From the NCBI GenBank assembly GCA_024516155.1, contig JAJJXM010000073.1:62001-126000 (forward strand): DNA of 64,000 bases, written 5' to 3'. The position numbers were made by a program, and so were the translations under genes. This DNA comes from Pyronema omphalodes. Its lineage: Eukaryota > Ascomycota > Pezizomycetes > Pezizales > Pyronemataceae. The notes beneath the pieces were generated by a model. That model worked only from the letters and a program-made list of their open reading frames with translations. It was not told the origin of the DNA and made no database searches. Positions 12,690-22,939 of this stretch are shown here, one piece after another. Numbering within the stretch: position 1 is the stretch's first letter; every line of letters begins with the position of its first letter.

Positions 12690-13955
12690 TTTGAGGAATG
12701 TGAGGGATTTTGAAAGGATGACAAAAGTGATAAGAATGATATGTAAAGTTATGTTGAGTGACTAAAACGTCTTTTGGTGATGTAGAAATGCTTGCTATGG
12801 GGTTGATGAGGATAATGCTATAGAAAAAACGGATGCGTTATATAGATATGAATAGTGCTGTGTATTCGACACTATTCTCGGACTTTGCCAAAAGTATGAT
12901 GGCTCAAGATGAACTGTCAGAAACGAGAATTCCGGATGTGAGACGAGCTTCTGATTTCTTGATGTTTCGTAAGCTGCACGTGTGGTATCCAGCGTAGATA
13001 TGGATTTAATCGAGGTATATGTGAGATTAAACAAGTCAACCTTCGACAATTCTAATTGAGAAAGTCTAGTTGTAGAATTAAAGAAACAAGATAAGCGTTT
13101 GTTGCGATGCGTGGATTTTCGTCATGGCGAGTTTCCGAAATCTCGTGTGATATTTGATGTCTCGCTTAATCGAAAGGCACTGGCCTATGCTGCAAAAAGG
13201 TCGCATTTGGCGCGATGCAACCCGGCGGATCTATAGCAGAGCTCGGCTACTGTTGGACTTCCACTAGGGCGGTTGGATGGCTTCAATTTCCTGGAAAACT
13301 TCAAAACTAAATCCAGGAAATCTCTGATATCTGGCCCTCGTTATGGGAGCTGGAGAGGAATCAGACTTTAATAATCAGTGGAAAATAGGTATCAGAAAAA
13401 AGATTATGTGTTTAAGTTTTAGGTTTACGACTCGATATGTAGTAAATTCGCAAGGTGCTCAATGATGAAGGGCAAGAAAAAGTAACCTTGACCGGGTAGA
13501 TTCAGAAACCACTTTCGAGTAAATAATTTACCACAGCGACATGTCGATGACGGTAGTTTCGGACGAACTTCTTCCATGCTACAGCACCATCAAAACCCTC
13601 GTTGACATCTCCCAATGATGCGGGGGGTAAAACATTATCATCGACGGCTATCACTATTCCAATTCGCAAATATAAGGAAAGTTTAACCAGTTCAAATCGT
13701 ATCAGCCATTATAAAATTTATAAGCCTATCTCTAGCTATCCTAATACCAATAATAATACAGCTCTCATAACTAATGCTACCTCGGAAACTCATACTTTAC
13801 CATTATATAGTCCACACTATACTTATCCCTCGAAATGGTCACCCTCTTGCCCCTTCTCGCATCTCCTTCCATCCTAATTTTAATCATCTCTCACTGGATG
13901 CCAAGGAACACTATTCTAGCTTTCGTGTTACTACTCATCCTTTTTATATGTTTCC
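12690..13955. other. Intergenic, nothing recognised
   Basis: This is the 1.3-kb spacer between two small minus-strand ORFs. Short open frames at 12795-13049 and 13602-13877 have no similarity I know and unusual composition. No repeats stand out. Confidence 0.4.
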
Positions 13956-14405
13956 CTATCGACCACCCGAAACAGAAGCCTTCCTTTTATGTCCCCTCGG
14001 CTCTACATTCTCTTTACCCTGCCTAATTTCCTCCCTCCCACCATCACCCATCTCATTTCTCTCCACCCTAGACCTCCTCCTAGGCCACACCGGTGTTCCA
14101 TCGCGCGCATAAACCTGCATCTCCACCTCCGTTCCCATTCTGGTACCAAACGTCTGCTGGACCTCTTCCTTACTACCTAATAAACCAGCCGGGAAATGTA
14201 ATCGTAACCAAGCCATGGCTATTAAACGACTTTTTTCCTCTTCGGATTTGTGAATTTCTTGGTCGAGACGAAGTTGCTTTGTTTTGTGGGTGGCTAGGAG
14301 ACGGTTAAGTTCTTGTCGCTGGGAATCCTTCTTTGGAGTGGGGTGCGTGAAGTGCATTGTGGTGGCGCAATCTGCCGGGTATGAGGTTCTGGATGGGTGA
14401 AGCAT
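13956..14405 (-). CDS. Small hypothetical basic protein
   Basis: An open frame of 149 codons from an ATG. Residues about 25-60 form a charged helix (QRQELNRLLATHKTKQLRLD, then KSEEEKSRLIAMAWLRLHFP). A short globular-looking segment follows, containing EVQQTFGTRMGTEVEMQVYA, and then a basic disordered tail (RRRSRVERNE to GHKRKASVSGGR). I cannot name a family. The helix plus basic tail resembles many small fungal nuclear proteins, but that is only an impression. It has the same orientation as the 12.4-kb ORF. Confidence 0.45.
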   Translation of the reverse strand: MLHPSRTSYPADCATTMHFTHPTPKKDSQRQELNRLLATHKTKQLRLDQEIHKSEEEKSRLIAMAWLRLHFPAGLLGSKEEVQQTFGTRMGTEVEMQVYARDGTPVWPRRRSRVERNEMGDGGREEIRQGKENVEPRGHKRKASVSGGR

Positions 14406-14934
14406 AATTTAATCGCTGGGAAGTTTAAAGTTAAAGGGACCTAAGCTGCTGAACTGTAGGAATTATTCGACGGGGAATGAAGTGACTTAATATCCTCGAG
14501 TATGTACCAAGGGGGTAAAACTTCAGGGGCTTCTAGAAGATCGGGTAGAAGTAAGGGATCGGAAAGGAGGCGTCCGAAGCAGCGGTTCGATCAAGCCTCG
14601 TTATGTATGATAAACGATGCTAGGGGATCGTAGGGCTTTATTTTAAAAGTTGGAGACGGGATAAAGAGTGTAATTGTGGCTGCTTGTACTTTTGGGGCGG
14701 GCGAATGCTGCTAGGTTTGGGCGTTGGAAGGAGGACTTGCAGAACTCGGAATAACTTGTGTTACGGTTGACTATGGTTCTCCTCTTTATGTATAATACAC
14801 GGATATGATGCTGTTTTATGCAGACAAAGTGTATTCTTAATTGGCGCTCAATGTTTCAGGGTCTATCCCCGTTGTTTGGTAACACAGCACCAGAACATAC
14901 GAGTGATTAAATTAGAGATATAACAATTCCTCTT

Positions 14935-15035
14935 TATCTATTCCACAGTGGTAGGGTGTTTGTGGGGCATATAACTAACATGGCACCAAGATTTTAAACA
15001 GTGTTTAAACCATTCATTGGGTGTGTAAATGCTAA
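14935..15035 (-). repeat. Diverged dispersed element, copy 1
   Basis: On the minus strand one frame reads NEWFKHCLKSWCHVSYMPHK followed by HPTTVE and a stop. Copy 2 at 17635-17735 reads NELYKHGLRAWDHGNYQPHK followed by RPTYY in the same order. By eye, about 20 of 25 bases match across the best-aligned stretch. The shared pattern is N-E-x-[FY]-K-H-x-L-[KR]-x-W-x-H-x2-Y-x-P-H-K-x-P-T. I do not recognise the parent sequence. Confidence 0.55.
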
Positions 15036-15689
15036 ATTGTACGGTGGCACGAATTTTGATGTTTGGAAAACAAAGACGTGATACATTCTCGTTTGTATAA
15101 GATTTCCATATCTGTTTTTCTCCTCTAATTCCTGGGCATTAATCTTCTTATATAAAATAAAGCCAGGGGGATTAAAACGTTTCTCAGAGATTTTTAGGAG
15201 CGAAGCACCATTGAAATTATTCCAACAGCCAGTATCAATCATAACTAATCACCATTTTCGTACTAAACACAGATGACACATTTGGCGCCAGGTATCTTCA
15301 ACCTCCAAAACAGTACAATAAATCAATCTTGACCCATTCTGCATAATCCCATACATAGACCACAGCATCGCAATTAACCAGATGCCATTTCTGACAGTAA
15401 TTCAAACCTGGATCCAGCCCTTGATGTAGGTAAATCCTTCAACGCCATGTACCTTGCGAAGGGTTCTGTCCACACTACACCATATGTCTCAAACTCACTC
15501 CAGTCCTATTGAAAGCCATAGTCCAAAGTATGAATTAGCCTCCTAGCTAGCGAAGATCGAAAATCACTGAATATGCCGTGTCCAATCGTCGATAACTTTC
15601 TTCACGGCTTCACCAATATTGGTTGTATTCGTCCTCCTCTTCATGTTATCTCCAGATTCGGAAATAGACTTCATGTTCTAATTCTTCCT

Positions 15690-16450
15690 TAGTCCCAACT
15701 TCGAAGCAGCAACGGAATTGATAACAGAAACGAAGTTGTCGTCTATAAGAATGATGCAAGAAGCCTCCTTGAAAAGATCAGTGCCAGAAATCTTCATCAT
15801 CTATCTTAAGAGCAGGTCCGTCGTTGGTTTCATATCCCGTCACGCATACAGTCTTTTTTTCAGGATCTTGACATGCTTGTCTTCAGGAGAAGAAGATAGG
15901 GACGTGAAGGTTAGGGAGAATAGCATTCATCTCGGAATCGGTGAAGTTATAGGACCTGTGCTCACCCGTGGATGAGGTCTTAGGTGAAGGTTGCCCAGGT
16001 GAATGGGTACACAACGTTGGGATTCTCGGCGCTCTTCGTTGCAGAAACGACGCATCCCCATCCCCCCATCCCCCCCTCCACCGAGTCATATTCTTCGAAT
16101 TTATCCCGTTATGACCTCCTAGGAAACCCAGGAGAATTGCAGATAGGCTCGCTCCCAGCATAGAGTTGGGTTGCAGGTGAAATTTAGTCCAAGGTTGGAT
16201 ATATCATTTCATCGATAGAATAGACCACAAAGGTTACGAGAGTAAGAATACAACCGATACGCCGGTTCCCGGAGCAGCAATGTTAAAGATGGGCGACAAG
16301 AAGCCAGATCACGGAGAGTAGGTGTGCGAGCTATCAATCCCGGTCTTCTAGCAGATCAGATGAGAGCCCAACAGTCAAGAAGTTCTCGCGAAGCTGGCCC
16401 ACGATGGTACCATCGGCAAGAGGTGTCGGAGCTTCAGAAGCAGCTAAATA
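15690..16450 (-). pseudogene. Possible gene remnant (peroxidase-like at best)
   Basis: On the minus strand, several short open segments look protein-like but are separated by stops: one containing APTPLADGTIVGQLRENF followed by LTVGLSSDLL, one with SSHTYSP nearby in another frame, and one with GYETNDGPALKIDDEDF. The first two resemble the stretch before and around the distal-histidine motif of secreted fungal plant-type heme peroxidases. The resemblance is weak and from memory only. No continuous model can be drawn. It may be chance. Confidence 0.2.
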
Positions 16451-17634
16451 GGTGCTGAAAAGTCTGCTTCTTTAGAGTGTTGTATTGTTGGATCCTTGGT
16501 AGAGACGTCGGTAGTGAAAAAAGTACTGAGCACTGGAATGAGCGATGGATGTCCATAGCTTGTGATCTGACAGCTAAGCTTCCATGAGCTTTTTTTGAGA
16601 GACTGGAGAAATTGGAAATAATATCTAACTTACATATTATGTACAGATGTGGTATTTAGTCCTTCTGCTAGGTTGCTTGTACCTAGCTAGCTCTTTGAAA
16701 CCTGTTCTGGTGTTGGCTTCGTAATCAATTCGATATTGTTGCGTAGGCGTATGATTATGGGCGCGCTGGAACACGCATCATGAGCATGAGATATTCTTAT
16801 CCAGTTAGGACTAAAAAAAAAGAATTATGTGAGGCAGAAATAACACTCACAAAAGATGCAGGAAGGAACGATGAGGGTTTTCAGTGCCAAGTGGCATGTG
16901 GTGAGAGGCGAATCGTTGGTGATGAATCTGAGAGGGACGCGGTTGGTCTGCTGTTGAAAATGAATTGGGGTGGTGGCTGAGCAGGGCTGATAGGAGTTCA
17001 CCTGGCTCAAATTTGATGAGGGGTTGTGCATTAACCCTGTGGGGGTTGAACATCAGGACATATCACTCGGATGCACGCGCCAACCGACTGCTGGCGCAGT
17101 TTTGATACCGATTTTTGTATGACATTAAAGCGCATATGTGGGACTTGATATCTAATGAGTCTCAATAGCTCGGTATTCTATCCTACGAACACCAAACTTG
17201 CAGCGCCGGAGGTCGATGCGAGTTTCAACACCGGCCAAGTGCGCACAATAAATCATTCGCATTTACCTTACCTTATCTTACCTCACCGGAACTCAGGTTA
17301 GCGAGTGGGCGATTCAAATTAACCACAGATCACAGGTTTACCCATATCACCCGTCTATATTCTAATACTAGAGATACTCAAAATTGTCTTGAAATTTTAC
17401 ATGGGCCGCGGCCACTGTGACGAGAATTACGGGAAAGTAACCCATACGTAAGCAATTTTACGTTCTTTTATATGTTTATGTGTCTGGTATAGTAGGTTCT
17501 GACTTGTAACTTCTCCTCAGGCTTACTGGAGGAATTTTTTTTTGGAGTGGGGTTATATCAAGATAGAGTATGTGGGTGATTATTTGTGATGAAGTGGCTA
17601 ACATTCCCATACTCCCGGCGAACCCAGCCTTCTG

Positions 17635-17735
17635 TTTTGTTCTACAGTGGTAATAGGTTGGGCGTTTATGAGGTTGGTAGTTACCATGGTCCCAAGCTCT
17701 TAGACCATGTTTATACAATTCATTACCTGTCAATC
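17635..17735 (-). repeat. Diverged dispersed element, copy 2
   Basis: Partner of the element at 14935-15035. Here the minus-strand frame stays open from 17733 down to 17476 (about 85 codons) and starts with a Met three codons before NELYKH, so this copy may be closer to an intact small ORF. After the shared part it continues with TYYHCRTKQKAGFAGSMGML, which copy 1 lacks. Confidence 0.5.
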
Positions 17736-17848
17736 AATTCAAATTTCTACAGCAACATTATGTAAACCCTAATACACAGCTTCACAAAAAACTCCTAAGT
17801 GCAGTATCTCTATGTTGTACTTGATCTTCGTTTTAAACAAAAACACAA

Positions 17849-17871
17849 CCCCCCCCCCCCCCCCCCCCCCC
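17849..17871. repeat. Poly-C tract (23)
   Basis: Twenty-three consecutive C followed by a CACACC-rich stretch. Confidence 0.9.
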
Positions 17872-18055
17872 TACACACACCCACACCCACGCCCCGCCCT
17901 ACATGGGACAACCCAAAAACTCTATGGTATTCTACATAATCTTCAATGTACATTTATTTTGCATAACTCATATCATCATATCATAACTCATTTTACTTTC
18001 ATTTTGCTTCGCCATCTTATAGCTATGTCTTACACCCTCGTCCTACACCTCCATC

Positions 18056-19867
18056 CTACACCTCCGGCATCAACCCCTCCTTCTGCGCCCTCAATACCCC
18101 CGCCAAACAAACCGCCTCATCCCTCTCAATAACTCCCTCCTCAACAGCCTCCGCCACCACCTCCTGCGCCTCCTTCGATTTTAACAACTCCGTTCCTCCT
18201 CCCTCCCCCCACTTCAAAAACGCCTCTTTCGTCGTAGCTTCAAACTTCTCCATCGCATCTCCCAGCTTCATAGCAGCCCTATAATAAACCCCCGCATTCT
18301 TCTTAAGAGTGACCTTATGAGCTTCCGGGGCGACTCTACTTCTCATCAACTCCACATCACCCCAAGCAAGGTATACATTTCCTGCTGCTGGTTGGATTTT
18401 TGAAGCTTCCTTTAAGGCTGCTGAGGCAAAGGATAGATGGGCAAATGCCATTTCGGGGATTTCGGAAGCTAAGGCGATGTGTGCGTCGCTTTTTATACTA
18501 TATGCTTCGGCGGTTTTTAGATCGACGGGAAAGGATTTGGTTATAGTTACCGCCCAGTCTGTTGCGGTACATAGGTGAAGACGGAACTGACATTCGGCTG
18601 CGGCAAGGTGAACTTGGTAACTAATGAGGGTGATCTCATTGGCGCGATCGGGTAGAGAGGTGGAGAAGCTTTGGGCTGAGGTGAGGATATCGGAAGTTGT
18701 TTGAAGAAGGCTTGGTGAGGGGTTTAGAGGAAGTAATGTGCAGATTGTAGAAAGAAACTCTAAATGTGTGTCGAGAATTGTAGACTCGGTAACGGGGGCT
18801 TCTATGTGAGCGTATTCTTCGTTTTCATCAGTTTCGTTTTTGGCTGCGCTGTCAGTTTGCGCTGATGTTTCGGCGTCGTTGTCGATCATCATGTCGTCCA
18901 CACCGTCTAGAGATACACCGCCGGATTCGGTATCGATGTCATCATAGCTGGCGAACTTGGCACGTTGCTTTGAAAGGACTTCTTCAAAGAGTAGGCAGGC
19001 TGTATTTAGGAGTGACACTGCTCGGGGTTTTTCAAGATCGGTGAGTTGCTCTGCTAAACTCGAATGTACCTGCGCAGTATTACTATTATATCTCAATCAG
19101 CCAAATCCTAAAAGTTATCAAAGTCCCCAAAGTCTACGAAGTTCACCAAGCTCATACCCCCCCAGAACCAGTAGCGAATCCGCAGCGAAGTCCACCTCGC
19201 TAGAAGTACTTACAAAACCGCATCCAAATTCCCCCTATCAATCGCCATAACCTCCAAATGACTCTTCAACGCCGTCTCCAGCAGCGGCACCAACTCCAAC
19301 TTAGCACACATTTCCGGTTCCTGCGTAAGCTTAAACTCTAATCTTGCCTTATTATATGCTGCATCGAAATATTTCGAGTCGATTTTTAGACATTGTTCAT
19401 ATTGTTCGATTGCGCGACGATAAAATCTGGCGGACTATAGGTAATAAGTTGGTGGTAAGCTACGTACGCTACAGATGTCGGGCAAGGCGAGTGACGAAGA
19501 GAGGATTCTGATGAGAAATAGTCCAGACCCTGGACTCTAGACTCTAGACTCCAGACTCCAAGGTTTGCTGAGGGGTTAACAATTCTTTAAGCCGAACGAA
19601 CCTTCTGTCTGTCACCTGCTTTCCAGCGGTCGCCGGATTCTTCAAACTCAATTCCGGCTGTAAAATACATAGTTGTCAGGTCATTTGCGGCTGAATGGTG
19701 GGGTATCTAAAGAGGCGCGCATACCTTCAAAGAAGTCTTCGGCGGTCTCGGGGACCTATGGGGTGTTAGATGGTGTCAATTGAGGCGGGAAGACAAAAGG
19801 GAGGAACCTTTTTGTGCTTCTTTGAGTTTGTGTGGAAACGCCGCTGGTGGTATTTGGGTACTGGCAT
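18056..19867 (-). CDS. TPR-type helical-repeat protein, five exons
   Basis: Exons: 19867-19808, 19755-19725, 19657-19602, 19434-19214, 19082-18056; about 464 residues, and all phases match. It starts MPVPKYHQRRFHTNSKKHKK, a basic and possibly nuclear or nucleolar N-terminus. Next comes VPETAEDFFEAGIEFEESGD (exons 2-3), then RRAIEQYEQCLKIDSKYFDA and AYNKARLEFKLTQEP, which are tetratricopeptide-like helical pairs. After intron 4 the frame reads FNTAQVHSSLAEQL, followed by an acidic loop (about residues 160-210) and further helical repeats to the C-terminus. I recognise the pattern as a conserved fungal TPR family. It may be related to the Acl4/UPF0661 group (ribosomal-protein L4 chaperone), but that link is only a suggestion. 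A longer ATG frame begins at 19985 but cannot be joined in phase to exon 2, so I chose 19867. Its only neighbour on the same strand is the bZIP gene 324 bp upstream. Confidence 0.8.
19530..19560. repeat. GACTCTA/GACTCCA heptamer array in an intron
   Basis: Four degenerate copies of GACTC(T/C)A inside intron 3 of the TPR gene. Confidence 0.7.
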
Positions 19868-20191
19868 AGTTGGAAATGTGAGGCGTTAGGTATCGAGGAG
19901 CGAAGATATGAAGTGCAGGAGTTAGCGTAAAATGTAGGGTAACAATGTTTGGTAGGGCTGAGATGATGGCATGTGGGGAAGACATCGCGTCGCAGTAGCG
20001 TGTTTAATTGTCAAGCGTGGTTTGATTATGGATTTGAAATCGTTTGCGTTCTTTCACATGGAATTTTTATCTTATTTTCATTGCAAATGTTTAATTCTGC
20101 TGATATTGCACTGTTGCAGTGCTGCATTCCTATAGAATTCCATACATACAAAAAAGAAACAGCTTGACAAAATCATGAAGTAAACTCTAAT

Positions 20192-21180
20192 CTACTTCAA
20201 CGCCTGTTGCTGCTGCATAAACTCTGCCATTGCCTTCCATTTCTCCGCCTCCATCTTGAACCTCTGTGCTTCCTGTCGCCACATCTCCTTCTGCTTGCGT
20301 TCCTCCGCCAACTCCTCTTCTAGTTCAGTCATACGGTCTTGTTTCTTCTGTCTGTATCTCCTTGCAGCAGCGGTATTACGCTTGCGTCTAACCTCCTTCT
20401 CATCGTCATCGCTAAGGACAGTAGTGTCTACAAGCTCCTTAGGACGTGGCGATTCCTCGATTTCGGAAGCCTTTCGCTTGGTGCGGCTGGAAGTAGATGA
20501 TACAGTGCTTTTAGGGGTGTTGGTAACAGAAAAGTTAAGACCGGACTGTCCAATTGGGGGGAATAGGTGCATAGGCGCATGCGTGTCGGTAGGTGTGAGA
20601 AGCAACTGGGTAGGTGGGGTGGTGGTGGTTGACGACACGGGTGTCAACCCTGGATTTTCATTGTAACATTCGGCAAAGGAGAGAGGAGAATGCTCCTCGG
20701 AGCCCGAGGCTACCGAAGAAGGAGCTTGAGTAATTGGTGAAATTGTTGAAGACGTTGGGGAGTCGTCTAACAATTCCGATAGAACGAGGAAGTCTTGCGC
20801 TTCGGCCAAAAATGAGTCGAAAGACTGAACGGTCGTGTCCGGGGTAACAAGCGACTTGTTAAGCTCTACGTTATCGAAGAGGGTAAAGTCGGATCCAAAT
20901 AGGTAATTATCGTCGAAGGTTGAATTGTCAAGATCAAAGGTAGCGGCGTTCAGATGTTCGTCGTACTGATTAGAGTACGTACGAGCACTGAGGAACGGCG
21001 TTCCAATCGGCTGGGTTGTCTGAGAGGTTGGGTATTAGACTTTGCTTTATGAAAATCCCACTTGGTGGCAAAAATACTCACAAAACATTCCGAAGATTGT
21101 GGTTGAGGAGTGATCGCTGCTTGCAACGAACTCACGGGAAAAGAGGAAGCTCGCGGAGTACGTGAGTGCCCCCGCGACTA
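20192..21180 (-). CDS. bZIP transcription factor, start unresolved
   Basis: Exon 2 is 21019-20192. Intron 21081-21020 is 62 nt (donor GTGAGT, acceptor CTCAG). The upstream coding exon ends at 21082 and stays in frame back to a TAG at 21180-21178. The C-terminal 70 residues are a bZIP: the basic region RRKRNTAAARRYRQKKQDRM carries the N-x2-AAR-x-YR signature, and a leucine/charged heptad helix follows (MTELEEELAEERKQKEMWRQ and on). The N-terminal half is acidic and aromatic (TFDDNYLFGSDFTLFDN, QSFDSFLAEAQDFLVLSELL), like a Gcn4/CPC1-type activation region, and a Ser/Thr/Pro linker follows. It should bind DNA as a dimer in the nucleus. No in-frame ATG exists before the M of MHLFPPIG, which lies after the activation region; the best-placed near-cognate codon is GTG at 21135. 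Either an upstream exon is missing from my model or initiation is non-AUG. Gcn4-like is likely; I do not assign cpc1. Confidence 0.8.
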
Positions 21181-21292
21181 CGGCGTAGGTTTGCTTGTCG
21201 AAAGCTTTGCTGAAGGGTGGCACGATTAGCCAGACCCGAGATCTTCTTGGTTGATTGCTGCTCCGGTGTAATGGAATGAGACAAAGAAGGAA

Positions 21293-21415
21293 CTAGAGAG
21301 GGGAAATCAAGATGTTATAAAGAGTCGACATGGCTCACAGCTCTGGGCGCTACTGGCCTGGGCTGCAAGGATGGTAAGCCAAAGTCTTGGCGTTGTATCA
21401 ATGATGAGTCGACAT
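21293..21415 (-). promoter_or_regulatory. Short upstream ORFs before the bZIP gene
   Basis: Two short ATG-stop ORFs on the same strand: 21415-21398 (5 codons plus stop) and 21331-21293 (12 codons plus stop). Both begin ATGTCGACTC, that is Met-Ser-Thr. A 20-codon ORF at 21565-21503 and a 106-codon ORF at 21635-21315 also lie upstream. In Gcn4/CPC1/CpcA genes, uORFs in the leader control translation during amino-acid starvation. Whether these lie on the mRNA is inferred; a TATA-like ATATAAAG at 21660-21653 could place the transcript start upstream of them. Confidence 0.4.
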
Positions 21416-21652
21416 GAGAAATCAGCAGGATGACTTTGTGTAACCTGAGTTCCTGGTTTGTCTTAGCGTGGCTGATGAAGGAAGGTGCAAATCTGCTGCG
21501 GATTAATACGAGAATAGAATGTGCACTGCCCGGACGTAAGCTGGGAAAAGTCCAGTAAAGTCCATCAAATTCTGCTCTGCTGCCTTGGAGTGAGAGCTGT
21601 GCAACGGTTAAGCTTTCCATCGGCTTTGAAAGCATGTTCCTCCGAGTGCTAG

Positions 21653-21660
21653 CTTTATAT
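21653..21660 (-). promoter_or_regulatory. TATA-like box, candidate for the bZIP gene
   Basis: The sequence ATATAAAG on the minus strand lies about 480 bases upstream of the bZIP open frame and 18 bases upstream of the first ATG of the leader. The assignment rests on position only. Confidence 0.25.
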
Positions 21661-21751
21661 GATTACTCTAGCGAAGCGCGAGCCGAGGACAACTCTCGGA
21701 CCAAAATTACTAATTCAATGCTTAGCCCATGAATTTGACTTTGGATTTTGC

Positions 21752-21985
21752 AGCATCCATAGGGGCCAGATCGGACATCTTTCTTCAAAACTAAAAGCTT
21801 TTCATCAACATACTCCCTTATTTCTCTAGACTGTGATGAAGAAAATAACAACTAACTGTAACTGTGACTGTGACTATTGTTACTCTTTAACAAATCCTTT
21901 CAAAGCCTCTATTCTTTCATCAGTCAAGCATAGTCTCTGGAACATAACTCGTATGTATGTAGCTCTCTAGAACCCACCTGAACAC
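21752..21985. repeat. Diverged direct repeat, copy A
   Basis: Copy A aligns with 22597-22812 (copy B) over about 215-230 bases. Shared blocks include CAGCATCCAT, AAAACTAAAAGCTTTTCA, CAACATACTCCCTTATTTCT, CAACAAATCC/AACAAATCC, AAAGC(C/T)TCTAT and GTAGAACCC/TAGAACCC, in the same order and orientation. Copies are about 845 bp apart. Several differences are C/T or G/A transitions. Confidence 0.8.
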
Positions 21986-22596
21986 TCCTTTCTTCCACGA
22001 TTAAGCTTTTATTATTGGCTAGCGCTACCAAAAATTAAAATAAAGATATCGGCTCGCCTATTGGTTCAATTCTTTTTCTGTAGCCATGACTCATAAGCGG
22101 TGGATGCCTAGATTGTGTTAGAAAGCTTAAAGCTCAGGTTTCACATATCACGTCAAGTTGCATCAAATGTCGGTGCATGAGGCTGAGTTTTGTAGTTTCA
22201 CCTCAGATCGGCCGGTCAATGCTGTGGATGTACAGTCGAACTGTAGTCAGCCCGAAAGTCTATTTCACCATGGATCACAGTAATTGTATACATCGAATTT
22301 TGTCCGCAATGACTCTAGCCCTAACATGAAACCTGCTGATGGTATTTTTGCAACTGACTAACGACTGGAAACATCTCAGATGAAGATGCTGGAAGTATGC
22401 TAATTTCATAATATCGGGTGTAGTAGATTGGATTGAATAATGACCTACGTGATTTGAGACTCGAATGCTTGATACTTTAAGGGATGACTTAAATATCTTG
22501 GTAAACCAGTACAGATGCTCCATAATTCGTTCTCGGTCGATATTCCAAAGAGGCCATCCCGCTCTCTCAAAACTCAGCTTGACCTATATTTTTCAG

Positions 22597-22812
22597 CATC
22601 CATCGGGACCAGACACATTTCATCAAAACTAAAAGCTTTTCACCAACATACTCCCTTATTTCTCTAGATTATAATGAAAAGAATCACAGCAAATTATAAC
22701 CGATTAACCATAGTTTTCCTTCAACAAATCCTTCCAAAGCTTCTATGTATTCTTGCATCAATCAAGTACTGTCGATGGAACTCAACCCGTGGTGCTCTAT
22801 GTAGAACCCTAC
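22597..22812. repeat. Diverged direct repeat, copy B
   Basis: Partner of 21752-21985. Relative to copy A, CTAGACTGTGATGAAG becomes CTAGATTATAATGAAAAG, that is CpA/TpG converted to TpA in the way RIP would do it. Other changes (for example CATCAACA to CACCAACA) go the opposite way, so the mutational history is mixed. No gene is visible in either copy. Confidence 0.8.
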
Positions 22813-22939
22813 GGCCGCTGGGTATGTAGACGCGGCAAAAAGTACACTAAATCCTACAAGCGCTAGAGAAATATCAAACTCGTAGGAGAGCCTGGTTGAC
22901 TTCCACCTCACTCAAACTCCATTTTCTCTGGTTTCCCTC

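Larger units (their letters stand above)
14406..18055. other. Intergenic with decayed sequences
   Basis: No intact gene. It contains two diverged copies of a short element that share a peptide pattern on the minus strand (14935-15035 and 17635-17735), a possible degraded gene on the minus strand around 15,690-16,450, and a run of 23 C (17849-17871). Confidence 0.45.

Noticed and set aside
19776..19985. 69-codon ORF starting MSSPHAIIS as the first exon of the TPR gene
   Set aside because: Its donor phase does not match exon 2. The overlapping frame from 19867 (MPVPKYHQ) does match and gives a basic N-terminus.
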